Source: Brytella acorum
GTDB lineage: Bacteria > Pseudomonadota > Alphaproteobacteria > Acetobacterales > Acetobacteraceae
DNA: 64,000 nucleotides
Direction of reading: 5' to 3'
NCBI RefSeq assembly: GCF_029309905.1
Contig: NZ_JARBJP010000006.1
Span: forward strand, 1 to 64,000
Position numbers and translations under genes: made by a program. Below the pieces are notes generated by a model. That model ran no database searches and was not told the origin of the DNA. It saw only the letters and a list, made by a program, of their open reading frames with translations. Position 1 is the first letter of the stretch. Each line of letters starts with the position of its first letter. Positions 1 to 7,649 of this stretch are shown in pieces.

Positions 1-216
1 GACGTCAAAACCCCCAGCGCCCATGATACTGTGTCTCAAGGCACGGAAAAGTAGGTCGCCGCCAGGTCCCCTGATCCACCCTGAAAACCAATGTCGCTTG
101 CTTGCGACCAAAACATCCATTTTTTCAGCTATGATAGACCGTCTGGTCGTTCTTCCGTGAATGCGGAAAAGCTTCTATGTTTCCGTTATTATTTTCACGG
201 GGACTGGACGACGTTC
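1..216. other. Left edge, no supportable gene
   Basis: No complete gene is visible. The reading frame of the next gene stays open back to an ATG at 91, but that extension (about 42 residues) has no family-like content. On the minus strand an ATG at 24 could begin a gene running out of the window, but only eight codons are visible, which is too few to judge. Confidence 0.4.
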
Positions 217-1209
217 GTGTCAAAAAAAATACTTGAAGCTTCGCCGCTATCGAAAGATTTTGCCGCGCCGCGTGGGCGGGTTTATCGCTCGATTACAGAA
301 ACAGTGGGCGGCACTCCACTCGTTGCACTTCCCAGACTGACCCAGCACGACAAACTTGCGGCAACGGTGTTGCTCAAGCTTGAGTTTTTTAATCCGCTTG
401 GGTCCGTCAAGGATCGCATCGGCGTGGCGATGCTGAGTGATGCGGAAGCAAAGGGAGAGATTGCGCCCGGAAAGACGGTTCTCATAGAGCCGACCTCTGG
501 AAACACAGGGATTTCTCTTGCTTTTGCCGCAGCCGCACTGGGATATCGCCTGATCGTTACCATGCCGGAGAGCGCGTCCGTCGAGCGTCGCCGCATGTTG
601 CGCATCATGGACGTTCAGCTTGAGTTGACCCCCGCAAATCTAGGAATGGCCGGGGCTATCCGCCGGGCCGAACAACTTGTTCGCACCATTCCGAATGCCT
701 GGATGCCAAGTCAATTCGAGAACGCCGCGAATCCGGCGGTTCATGCGCTTACGACGGCTGAAGAAATATGGGCGGATACGACTGGAGAGGTCGATGTTGT
801 CGTCGCCGGGGTCGGGACAGGTGGAACAGCGTCGGGTATCGCGCATGCCCTGAAACCGCGCAAAGCCTCGTTGAAAATATTCGGCGTCGAGCCTGCTGAA
901 AGCGCCATTCTGAATGGTGACGAGCCCGGACCACATGGCATTCAGGGCATCGGTCCCGGGTTTTGTCCGTCCACGCTCGACTTGAAAGCATTGGACGGCG
1001 TATTGGACGTGTCAGAGCGCGACGCGATCGCCACCGCGCGCCGATGTGCGCGGCTTGACGGCATTCCTGTTGGAATTTCATCGGGTGCAGCCCTTTATGG
1101 TGCCCTGGAACTTGCGGGACGTCCGGAATTCGAGGGCAAAACCATTGTGGTCATCGCGCCGTCTTTCGCGGAACGATATCTCTCCACTCCGCTATTTGCG
1201 GGACTTTAA
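217..1209 (+). CDS. Cysteine synthase-family PLP enzyme (CysK/CysM-like)
   Basis: A fold-type II PLP-dependent beta-replacement enzyme, probably making cysteine from O-acetylserine and sulfide or a related amino acid. In the frame read from 91, the family landmarks are GGTPLV near residue 73, the PLP-binding lysine in NPLGSVKDR (Lys107) and the substrate loop PTSGNTG (134-140). The glycine-rich phosphate loop GVGTGGT and the late GISSGAA motif follow. I place the start at GTG 217 (330 residues, the usual family length), with a GGGGA about 12 bases upstream; the ATG at 91 would add a non-homologous tail. The gene is convergent with the GH35 gene, 19 bases apart. No sulfate-assimilation or serine acetyltransferase gene is adjacent, so the exact substrate is open. 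CysK, CysM and cystathionine beta-synthase-like enzymes cannot be separated by eye. Confidence 0.85.
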   Translation: MSKKILEASPLSKDFAAPRGRVYRSITETVGGTPLVALPRLTQHDKLAATVLLKLEFFNPLGSVKDRIGVAMLSDAEAKGEIAPGKTVLIEPTSGNTGISLAFAAAALGYRLIVTMPESASVERRRMLRIMDVQLELTPANLGMAGAIRRAEQLVRTIPNAWMPSQFENAANPAVHALTTAEEIWADTTGEVDVVVAGVGTGGTASGIAHALKPRKASLKIFGVEPAESAILNGDEPGPHGIQGIGPGFCPSTLDLKALDGVLDVSERDAIATARRCARLDGIPVGISSGAALYGALELAGRPEFEGKTIVVIAPSFAERYLSTPLFAGL

Positions 1210-1228
1210 GCCTTTCATAAAATTCGGC

Positions 1229-3088
1229 TCATTGTGCCAAAGTAAGTTTTCCCGAAATCTCCGCCGGAGCGGAGAGGTGATAATCGAGAATGAAAACCTC
1301 GTTGCTCTGCTTTTTGAGCCATTCCTGCGGGCAATAAAGTCGCTTCTGAGGACCGGCATCCCAGAAGCGACCTAACAGGTGACCATTGATCCAGACATAG
1401 CCCTTTCTCCAGGCGCTCATGTCGAGATACGTACTGGCGGCCGCCGGAAAGTCGAAGCGCGCTTTAAAGAGAAAGCCGCCTGCCGACTCAGGAAGAGCCA
1501 TCAATTGCGTGACATCACGGAAATCAAGCGGAAGGCCGAATAGGGACCAGTCATCCAGGATGTGTGCACCAAGCGTGGCGATACCTTCCAGTCCCTTCAG
1601 ATCGCCCAGCGCGGCGCCGTATCCAATATGGCCGAACGTATCCACGAGCACATCCAGGCGACGGGCCTGCGGGGCTGCTGCGATTGTCACTGTCTCGCTC
1701 GCAGACATACGCGACAGAGTCCCGATATCCTCGCCGTCCAGAAACAGGCGCGCATAATCGTGAATCGGCGGGAGATTCAACTTTCCTGACGCGCCCGCGG
1801 GTACCACCGTCCTGTATAGAGCCATCCCCTGACCTTGCCGGAGGGCTCGCTCGATGCTGACCGGATTGCCAATGAAGAGAGGATTGGTGAAAAAATCCCA
1901 AAGAGATCCGGCCTTTTGACACAGGACCGGTGGGAATGTGGCCATCGGAGGGGATGGAGGAACGGCGGGAACAGGCAAGCCGGTCGCTTCGGCGATCATG
2001 GTTCGAAATTGACGATAGGTGGATGTCGGAGCGCCGGTTTCATCGATCGGCGCTCCGTAATCATAGCTCGTGATGACAGGTTCGAACTGCAATCCGTCTT
2101 TTCGGGCATTGGCACCGGCACCAAAGCCGAAATTGGTGCCGCCATGCACGACATAGAGGCTGAACGACAGCCCAGCCGCCAATATGGCCTGGAGGTCCTT
2201 GCCGAAATCAGCGCGCGCGAACGTTTTATCCCGCCAGTGCGTGAGCCAGCCGGGATAGGCCTCGCTGATCCAGATTGGTGCGGAAGACGCCAGTCCTTTG
2301 GCGCCTGAAATACTTTTCTCGCCATCCAGTCCGATCGCTACGCCTGGAAGCGTCGTGTGGGTCTCCAGAAGCTGGGAGAGGCCGTCTGCGATCGAGAATG
2401 GACCTTCGATCCCGTATCGCTGCCAGGTCTCGTGGACCCATTGCATATAGGCGTCGTCCTTGCCGAACGAAGCATATTCGTTCTCGATCTGGGTCATCAG
2501 CACCGATCCGCCTGCTTTCGCCAGAAGGGGGCGGAGGATGGGAGCGATCGTGGCGATATAGCGCTCGGACGCCGCGAGAAAAGCGGGATCGCGTGTCCGA
2601 AGCGCAATGGGTCCGCCTTCGAGCAGATAGGATGGCAGTCCGCCCAGATCCCATTCGGCACATACATAGGGGCCGGGGCGAAAATAGACCCACATTCCGC
2701 ATTCGGCGCAGAGCCGTATGAAAGCGGCGAAATCCCGGCGATCCGTCGTCAGATCGAACACGCCCGGCCTGCTTTCGAGGCTGTTCCACATCACATAGAT
2801 GGAAATGCAGTTCAGACCCATGGCGCGCGCCATTTCGATACGCTGACGCCACGCACTGCGCGGTATGCGAATCGGGTGCATTTCCCCGGCGCGGATCTGG
2901 AACGGCCGTCCGTCCAGTCTGAAGCCTTCCGGATGGAGCGTGAACAAATGGGGAGACCCGTCAGGGACAGGCTCGGAATGGCGATCCGCGGCGTTCGCCC
3001 GTGCCAGCCCGCTCGTGGCCAGCCCGCTCATGGCAAGCGTGGAAAGACTGGTCGAGAGCAGGAGGCGTCGCGTCAACAGAAATGTCAT
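1229..3088 (-). CDS. Exported GH35 beta-galactosidase
   Basis: Glycoside hydrolase family 35, releasing terminal beta-galactose from oligosaccharides or plant galactans. From the chosen ATG (619 residues) it opens with a twin-arginine-like signal (TRRLLLS, hydrophobic stretch, then ARANAAD with an AxA cleavage site), so it is probably periplasmic or outside the cell. GH35 landmarks follow: the RPGPYVCAEWDLGGLPSYLL block, the acid/base glutamate in IENEYASF (about Glu204) and the nucleophile glutamate in ISEAYPGW (about Glu276). A C-terminal jelly-roll region ends with the ...WINGHLLGRFW... motif common in GH35. The open frame runs back to a TTG at 3190, but GAGGAG about 10 bases before ATG 3088 and the signal peptide place the start there. 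No sugar-uptake gene is adjacent. Confidence 0.9.
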   Translation of the reverse strand: MTFLLTRRLLLSTSLSTLAMSGLATSGLARANAADRHSEPVPDGSPHLFTLHPEGFRLDGRPFQIRAGEMHPIRIPRSAWRQRIEMARAMGLNCISIYVMWNSLESRPGVFDLTTDRRDFAAFIRLCAECGMWVYFRPGPYVCAEWDLGGLPSYLLEGGPIALRTRDPAFLAASERYIATIAPILRPLLAKAGGSVLMTQIENEYASFGKDDAYMQWVHETWQRYGIEGPFSIADGLSQLLETHTTLPGVAIGLDGEKSISGAKGLASSAPIWISEAYPGWLTHWRDKTFARADFGKDLQAILAAGLSFSLYVVHGGTNFGFGAGANARKDGLQFEPVITSYDYGAPIDETGAPTSTYRQFRTMIAEATGLPVPAVPPSPPMATFPPVLCQKAGSLWDFFTNPLFIGNPVSIERALRQGQGMALYRTVVPAGASGKLNLPPIHDYARLFLDGEDIGTLSRMSASETVTIAAAPQARRLDVLVDTFGHIGYGAALGDLKGLEGIATLGAHILDDWSLFGLPLDFRDVTQLMALPESAGGFLFKARFDFPAAASTYLDMSAWRKGYVWINGHLLGRFWDAGPQKRLYCPQEWLKKQSNEVFILDYHLSAPAEISGKLTLAQ

Positions 3089-3208
3089 CGTCCAAAAACT
3101 CCTCGACATCGCGCAGGCTCGCTGCCGGACGCAGGCCATCAAAGCATGGACGTTGCAAAACGAGAATAAATCGGGCGGAATTTCGTTCAAGGTCGATGTG
3201 AATTGGAC

Positions 3209-3236
3209 TCCTGCTCGATGGTCCAGTCGAGCAGGA
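3209..3236 (-). terminator. Hairpin after the aco operon
   Basis: A perfect 10-bp inverted repeat (TCCTGCTCGA / TCGAGCAGGA, 8-base loop) begins 13 bases beyond the acoC stop on the minus strand. Its place suggests the operon terminator, but no T-run follows, so it may instead be a Rho-associated or 3'-end stabilising hairpin. Confidence 0.6.
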
Positions 3237-3248
3237 TAAGAAGAGCCT

Positions 3249-4370
3249 TCAGGCGATCAACTGCGTGACGGCCGCATTCACGTCGGCGGATTTCTCCATC
3301 TGCGGCATGTGACCCGTCTCAGGCAACAGGGTGATCTTCACCGATGCTGGCAGACCTTTTGCCGATGCGGCGGACAGAACTTCGTCGTTCTCGCCCCAGA
3401 TCACCTGTTTGGGCCCGGTGAAGTTCTCCAGCGCCCCGTGCAGGTCATCCGCCTGATGACCGTCGGGGAAACAGGCTTTCGCAACGGTCTCCAGCCCGGC
3501 AACCGCGCCATCCAGACGTTTGAACCGGATGATGCCTTCGATCATGTTGCGGGTGATCAGAGACTTGTCATGGACAAGATAGTGCAGCACCGGCTCCAGC
3601 GTCTTGCGGCGATCCGCCGAGATGAAGCCGTTGATGAAGTCCATGTTGATGTCTTTGCCCAGGCCCGCCGGAGCGACGAGAGAGAGGGACGCGACTTTCT
3701 CCGGATGCGACTTCGCCAGTTCGAGGGCGATAGCGCCGCCCAGCGAGTGCGCGACCACATGGGCCTTCGCGATATCGAGTTTGTCCAGCAGCGCGGCCGT
3801 CGTGGCCGCGAAGGTCGCGGGTTTGCCGTCACCAACGTTTTTGCTGGAACCGCCATGACCGGGAAGATCGAACGCGACGGTCCGGCGGCTACCGGAGAAG
3901 TGGTCCTGATTGAACATCCAGTTGGTCAGATCGCCGCCGAAGCCGTGGATGAAGAGAACGGGTGTGTCGTCGCCATGCCCGCTGTCCTGCACCTTCAGTT
4001 TCAGGTCGCCAACCTCGACGACAACCGGTTCGGCGCTTTCGCTGGCGCCGGTCTCCGCCGCCTGAGAGGAAAATTCATTCTGGAATTTCTCGACGAACGC
4101 GTCGATATCCGCGTCGCTGACGTCTTTGTCGGCCAGAACGCCGATCAGCGCGCCGACAGCCAGCGTCTCTCCTTCGGAAGCAACCTGCCGGCGCAGAATG
4201 CCGGAAGCCGGGCTCTCATAGCCATTGGTGATTTTCGTCGTCTCGATATCGGCGAGTTCTTCACCGACATCGACCGAAGAGCCGGGCTCGACATTCCAAC
4301 TGGCGATCTTGCCCTCGGTCATGGCGAGACCGAATTTCGGCATGGTGATAGGCGTAATGGTTCCGGCCAT
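3249..4370 (-). CDS. acoC: Acetoin dehydrogenase E2 component, lipoyl domain plus alpha/beta hydrolase
   Basis: The dihydrolipoyl acetyltransferase-position subunit of the acetoin dehydrogenase complex, 373 residues. Residues 1-80 form a biotinyl/lipoyl domain with the lipoylated lysine in ETTKITN (Lys46). An acidic, alanine-rich linker with a short E1/E3-binding-like segment (about 83-100) leads to an alpha/beta hydrolase domain from about 120: HGFGG, nucleophile Ser209 in AHSLGG, Asp329 in GEND and His354 in GHMP. This hydrolase-type C-terminus is typical of AcoC and differs from the chloramphenicol-acetyltransferase fold of PDH E2. It is the last gene of acoA-acoB-acoC, 2 bases after acoB. 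No E3 (dihydrolipoamide dehydrogenase) gene is nearby, so E3 must be shared with another complex. Confidence 0.92.
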   Translation of the reverse strand: MAGTITPITMPKFGLAMTEGKIASWNVEPGSSVDVGEELADIETTKITNGYESPASGILRRQVASEGETLAVGALIGVLADKDVSDADIDAFVEKFQNEFSSQAAETGASESAEPVVVEVGDLKLKVQDSGHGDDTPVLFIHGFGGDLTNWMFNQDHFSGSRRTVAFDLPGHGGSSKNVGDGKPATFAATTAALLDKLDIAKAHVVAHSLGGAIALELAKSHPEKVASLSLVAPAGLGKDINMDFINGFISADRRKTLEPVLHYLVHDKSLITRNMIEGIIRFKRLDGAVAGLETVAKACFPDGHQADDLHGALENFTGPKQVIWGENDEVLSAASAKGLPASVKITLLPETGHMPQMEKSADVNAAVTQLIA

Positions 4371-4372
4371 TG

Positions 4373-5401
4373 TCAGGCGTCCTGCTTTGCTTTGTAGCCC
4401 ATGACGGACCGCACCGCGGCTTCGATGCGCGCGCTGTCGGGCATGTAGAGTTTTTCGAGAACCGTGGCGAATGGCACGGGCGTATGCGGCGGCATCACGC
4501 GGCGGATCGGCGCCTTCAGGGCGTCAAACGCCTCTTCGGCCACGAGGGCCGCGACATCACATGCCAGATTGCAGCGCGGGCTGGATTCGTCCACGACCAC
4601 GAGGCGACCCGTTTCGGCCACGCAGTCGAGGATCGTTCCCGTGTCGAGCGGCGAGGTGGTGCGCGGGTCGATCACCGTGCAGGAAATCCCGTCTTTTTCC
4701 AGACGATCGGCTGCCTCGTTGGCGAAATTCACCATCCGGCCGAAAGCGACGATCGTGACGTCATCGCCCTCGCGGGTCAGGTTCGCCTCGCCGAAGGGGA
4801 TGGTGTAGGCCTCGTCGGGAACCTCGTCCTCATCATCATACATGACCTTGTTTTCAAGGAAGATGACGGGATCGTTGTCACGTATGGCCTCGATCAGGAG
4901 ACCCTTGGCTTCATACGGATTGGAGGGAATGACGACCTTCAGGCCCGGAATATGCGTGAACAGCGGGTAGAGCGCCTGGCTGTGCTGCGCCGCGGCGTTG
5001 AAGCCCGCGCCGTACATCGCCCGGATCACGAGCGGCGTGGTGGCCTTGCCGCCGAACATGTAGCGGAACTTGGCGGCCTGGTTCATGACCTGATCCAGAC
5101 ACGAGCCGATGAAGTCGACGAACATCAGTTCGGCGACGGGACGCAGTCCGGTCGCGGCCGCGCCCGCGGCGGCTCCGATATAGGAAGCCTCGGTGATGGG
5201 CGTGTCGAACACGCGATCGGGGCCGAACTCGGTGAACAGGCCCTTGGTGACGCCCAGAACGCCGCCCCAGGCATCCTTGACGCCTGAAGATCCGCCCTGA
5301 CCGCCCGCGACGTCTTCACCCATGAGGATGACTCGCGGATCGCGCTGCATTTCCTGCCGCAGGGCCTCGTTGATGGCCTGACGGAAACTCTTTTTGGACA
5401 T
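4373..5401 (-). CDS. acoB: Acetoin dehydrogenase E1 beta subunit
   Basis: Transketolase-type beta subunit of the thiamine diphosphate E1 component that cleaves acetoin to acetaldehyde and an acetyl group passed to lipoate. It has 342 residues, the family length. The N-terminus reads MSKKSFRQAINEALRQEM, followed by the GEDVAGGQGGSSG block, the conserved EASY/IGAAAGAA segment and a C-terminal transketolase domain with IDPRTTSPLD. It lies between acoA (30 bases upstream) and acoC (2 bases downstream) and is surely co-transcribed with them. Distinction from a PDH beta subunit rests on the AcoC-type partner and the AcoR-like neighbour. Confidence 0.92.
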   Translation of the reverse strand: MSKKSFRQAINEALRQEMQRDPRVILMGEDVAGGQGGSSGVKDAWGGVLGVTKGLFTEFGPDRVFDTPITEASYIGAAAGAAATGLRPVAELMFVDFIGSCLDQVMNQAAKFRYMFGGKATTPLVIRAMYGAGFNAAAQHSQALYPLFTHIPGLKVVIPSNPYEAKGLLIEAIRDNDPVIFLENKVMYDDEDEVPDEAYTIPFGEANLTREGDDVTIVAFGRMVNFANEAADRLEKDGISCTVIDPRTTSPLDTGTILDCVAETGRLVVVDESSPRCNLACDVAALVAEEAFDALKAPIRRVMPPHTPVPFATVLEKLYMPDSARIEAAVRSVMGYKAKQDA

Positions 5402-5431
5402 GGATTTACTCCGGGGATTTCCGCGTGGAGA

Positions 5432-6397
5432 TCAGTAAGAAACGTAGACGTCGGCCAGCAGGTCTTCCGGTTCCGGAAGGGGAGCGGCCTTGGCGGCGAC
5501 GACCGCTGCTTCGATTTCGTCGCGTACGCTGGCGTCGATGCCGTCAAGCGAGCTTTCGTCCAGCAGGCTGATTTCCGTCACGCTCTTGCGGAAGTTTTTC
5601 AGGCAGTCATGATCGTTGCGCAGTTCCGCCACTTCGCCATTGGCGCGATAGGACATGGCGTCGCCTTCGAAATGACCATACCAGCGCGACAGATGAACGT
5701 GCAGCATCGCTGGCCCATTGCCGGCGCGCGCATGCGCGATCGCTTCACCGGCAGCTTCATAAACCGCGAAGAAGTCGTTTCCGTCGCATTCAAAATACGG
5801 CATGCCGAAACCGGCGGCGCGCGCCTTCTGAGTGCCGGCCACGGCGTAGGAAGACGCTGTAGCCTCGCCGTAACCGTTATCCTCGCAAACGAAAACCGCC
5901 GGAAGCTTCCACACCATGGCGAGATTCAGGCTCTCGAGGGTCGTGCCTTCGTTGGATGCGCCATCGCCATAGAACGCGACAGCGACCCCATTGTCCTTGA
6001 GCAGCTTGTGAGACAGCGCCGCACCGCAGATCAGCGGCGGGCCGCCGCCGACGATGCCATTGGCGCCGAGCATGCCGAGCGAGAGGTCGGCGATATGCAT
6101 CGAACCGCCCTTGCCGCGGCAGACGCCGGTGCGACGACCGTAAATTTCAGCCATCATGCCATCCACCGCCACGCCCTTGGCGATACAGTGTCCATGGCCG
6201 CGATGCGTGCTGGCGATGGTGTCGACGTCACTCAGATGGGCGCAGACGCCAACGCCCGAGGCTTCCTCGCCACAATAGAGATGAACGAAGCCGGGAATCT
6301 CTCCGGTTGCGAACTCGACGTGAAGACGTTCCTCGAAATCGCGGATGGTGCGCATCGAGCGATAGGAACGCAGGAGAATGTCGCGTGCGATCTGCAT
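5432..6397 (-). CDS. acoA: Acetoin dehydrogenase E1 alpha subunit
   Basis: Thiamine diphosphate-binding alpha subunit of the acetoin dehydrogenase E1 component. The ThDP/Mg motif starts at GDGASNEGTTLES and ends with the N of EDNGYG; HRGHGHCIAKG and the RTGVCRGKGGSMH phosphorylation-loop-like block are also present. The frame is open to 6442, but MQIARDILLRSYRSMRTIRDFEE at ATG 6397 matches the family N-terminus and has GGGAAG upstream, giving 321 residues. It is the first gene of the operon. The 250-base gap to the divergent regulator carries a strong palindrome (6597-6620). Confidence 0.92.
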   Translation of the reverse strand: MQIARDILLRSYRSMRTIRDFEERLHVEFATGEIPGFVHLYCGEEASGVGVCAHLSDVDTIASTHRGHGHCIAKGVAVDGMMAEIYGRRTGVCRGKGGSMHIADLSLGMLGANGIVGGGPPLICGAALSHKLLKDNGVAVAFYGDGASNEGTTLESLNLAMVWKLPAVFVCEDNGYGEATASSYAVAGTQKARAAGFGMPYFECDGNDFFAVYEAAGEAIAHARAGNGPAMLHVHLSRWYGHFEGDAMSYRANGEVAELRNDHDCLKNFRKSVTEISLLDESSLDGIDASVRDEIEAAVVAAKAAPLPEPEDLLADVYVSY

Positions 6398-6596
6398 GTT
6401 TACTTCCCGGGCGATGACGCCCCCTGGGTTGCGAAAAGACAAGGCGGATCAAGGACCGCCTCGGTCACAGCGATGTTGTTTGAGTGGAACCGCTGCGTCC
6501 GGTATGCGCGAGTAAGGGGGGCGAAGACGGCAGGGGTAAAGCCAGACGGCGCATTGCGTCACGCGCATGTGAGAGTAAAAGGAAAAAAGTGTCGCA

Positions 6597-6620
6597 CATA
6601 CGAGACATATGTATCGTATG
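6597..6620. promoter_or_regulatory. 24-bp near-perfect palindrome, candidate operator for the aco locus
   Basis: The half-site CATACGAGACAT meets ATGTATCGTATG. Eleven of twelve base pairs are symmetric. It lies between the divergent acoA and acoR-like genes and spans the ATG at 6609, which argues that the regulator really starts further in, at 6648. AcoR proteins bind DNA as dimers through a Fis-type helix-turn-helix, so a dyad here is a natural target. Binding is inferred. Confidence 0.6.
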
Positions 6621-6647
6621 GGGCTGCTGGTACGAATGAGAGATGGC

Positions 6648-7592
6648 ATGAACCTGATCACCACGTCTCATGGGGCTCTGGCCGCATTACCCTCCGCGCT
6701 GCGTCCCTCGTGGCTGCGCTGTGCTGAAACCTACGGTATCGTCGCGGGTGAGCCGATCGCTTCGGACATTCTTTGCTCCGCCGAACTTCGACAGGCTCGG
6801 GAGCGCATGGGCGTCACCATGAAGATCTCCGATCCGGAACTGGATCGGCTTCAGGGCATCGTTTCCACGCTCGATTACAATGTTCTGCTCGCGGACCGCT
6901 GGGGGGTGGTCGTGGCGCGGCGGGGGGCGCCTCCCTTCGAGAAGGGGTGTCGCCGCTGGCATCTCTGGCCTGGCGCCAACTGGGCGGAAGCCGATGCAGG
7001 GACCAACGGGATTGGAACCGCCCTGGTCGAAGGTACGGCGGTGACGGTTCACCGCGATCAGCACTGGCGTACGGGCCTGCGTTACCTCACCTGTTCGGCC
7101 GTACCGTTTTATGGCCCTGACGGGCGCATCGCAGGGGCGCTGGACGCCAGTTCCATGCGACCCGACCCGACCGGACGCATCGGTTCGATGATGGAAGCCG
7201 TCCTGATCGATGCGGCGCGGCGTCTGGAGCGACGGAGCTTCCTTGAAGCCTATCCCAGCCGTTCCGTTATCCTGCTGGGCGAAGGAAACGGCATTTCGCT
7301 GCCGATGGTCGCGCTGGATGAGGCGCGGATCGTGGTTGGGGCCACGTACGCCGCGCGGCAGCTTCTCAAGATCGATGATCCTGAAAAAGCCGGTGTATGT
7401 TTCGATCTGGGCGCGCGCGCTGCCGGGGTGCCCGATTTTCAGGAGGCGGAGCGGGCCGTCATCGAAGGGGCTCTGGCGATGTCCCAGGGCAAGATCGCCC
7501 CAGCGGCACGTCTTCTCGGCATCAGCCGCTCGACGTTGCACCGCAAGATACGGGCCATGGAACAAAAAGATGTCGCCGGGAACGAGTCCTAG
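6648..7592 (+). CDS. AcoR-like regulator lacking the AAA+ domain (GAF + Fis HTH)
   Basis: Transcription factor divergent from acoABC and likely its regulator. An N-terminal AcoR-type segment (ALRPSWLRCAETYGI) leads into a GAF-like sensor region; WAEADAGTNGIGTAL and the ALDASSMRPD block are typical of AcoR-family GAF domains. The C-terminus is a Fis-type helix-turn-helix (GKIAPAARLLGISRSTLHRKI). AcoR proteins normally exceed 600 residues and carry a sigma-54-interacting AAA+ module between these parts. Here that module is absent (no Walker A, no GAFTGA) and the total is about 314 residues. The reading frame is intact, so this looks like a stable shortened form, not a frameshift. ATG 6609, 6618 and 6636 are alternative starts; 6648 has GAGAGA upstream and leaves the palindrome outside the gene. 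Confidence 0.82.
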   Translation: MNLITTSHGALAALPSALRPSWLRCAETYGIVAGEPIASDILCSAELRQARERMGVTMKISDPELDRLQGIVSTLDYNVLLADRWGVVVARRGAPPFEKGCRRWHLWPGANWAEADAGTNGIGTALVEGTAVTVHRDQHWRTGLRYLTCSAVPFYGPDGRIAGALDASSMRPDPTGRIGSMMEAVLIDAARRLERRSFLEAYPSRSVILLGEGNGISLPMVALDEARIVVGATYAARQLLKIDDPEKAGVCFDLGARAAGVPDFQEAERAVIEGALAMSQGKIAPAARLLGISRSTLHRKIRAMEQKDVAGNES

Positions 7593-7649
7593 AAAACAGT
7601 CCGCCGAGCCCCCCTCAACCGACATACATGCCCTGACGTCATCTGACCT

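Noticed and set aside
1-24. A minus-strand ATG at the left edge
   Set aside because: Only eight codons are visible, with a poor ribosome site. It cannot be assessed without the neighbouring sequence.
4370-5287. A 305-codon open frame on the plus strand
   Set aside because: Antisense to acoB, whose E1 beta motifs are continuous.
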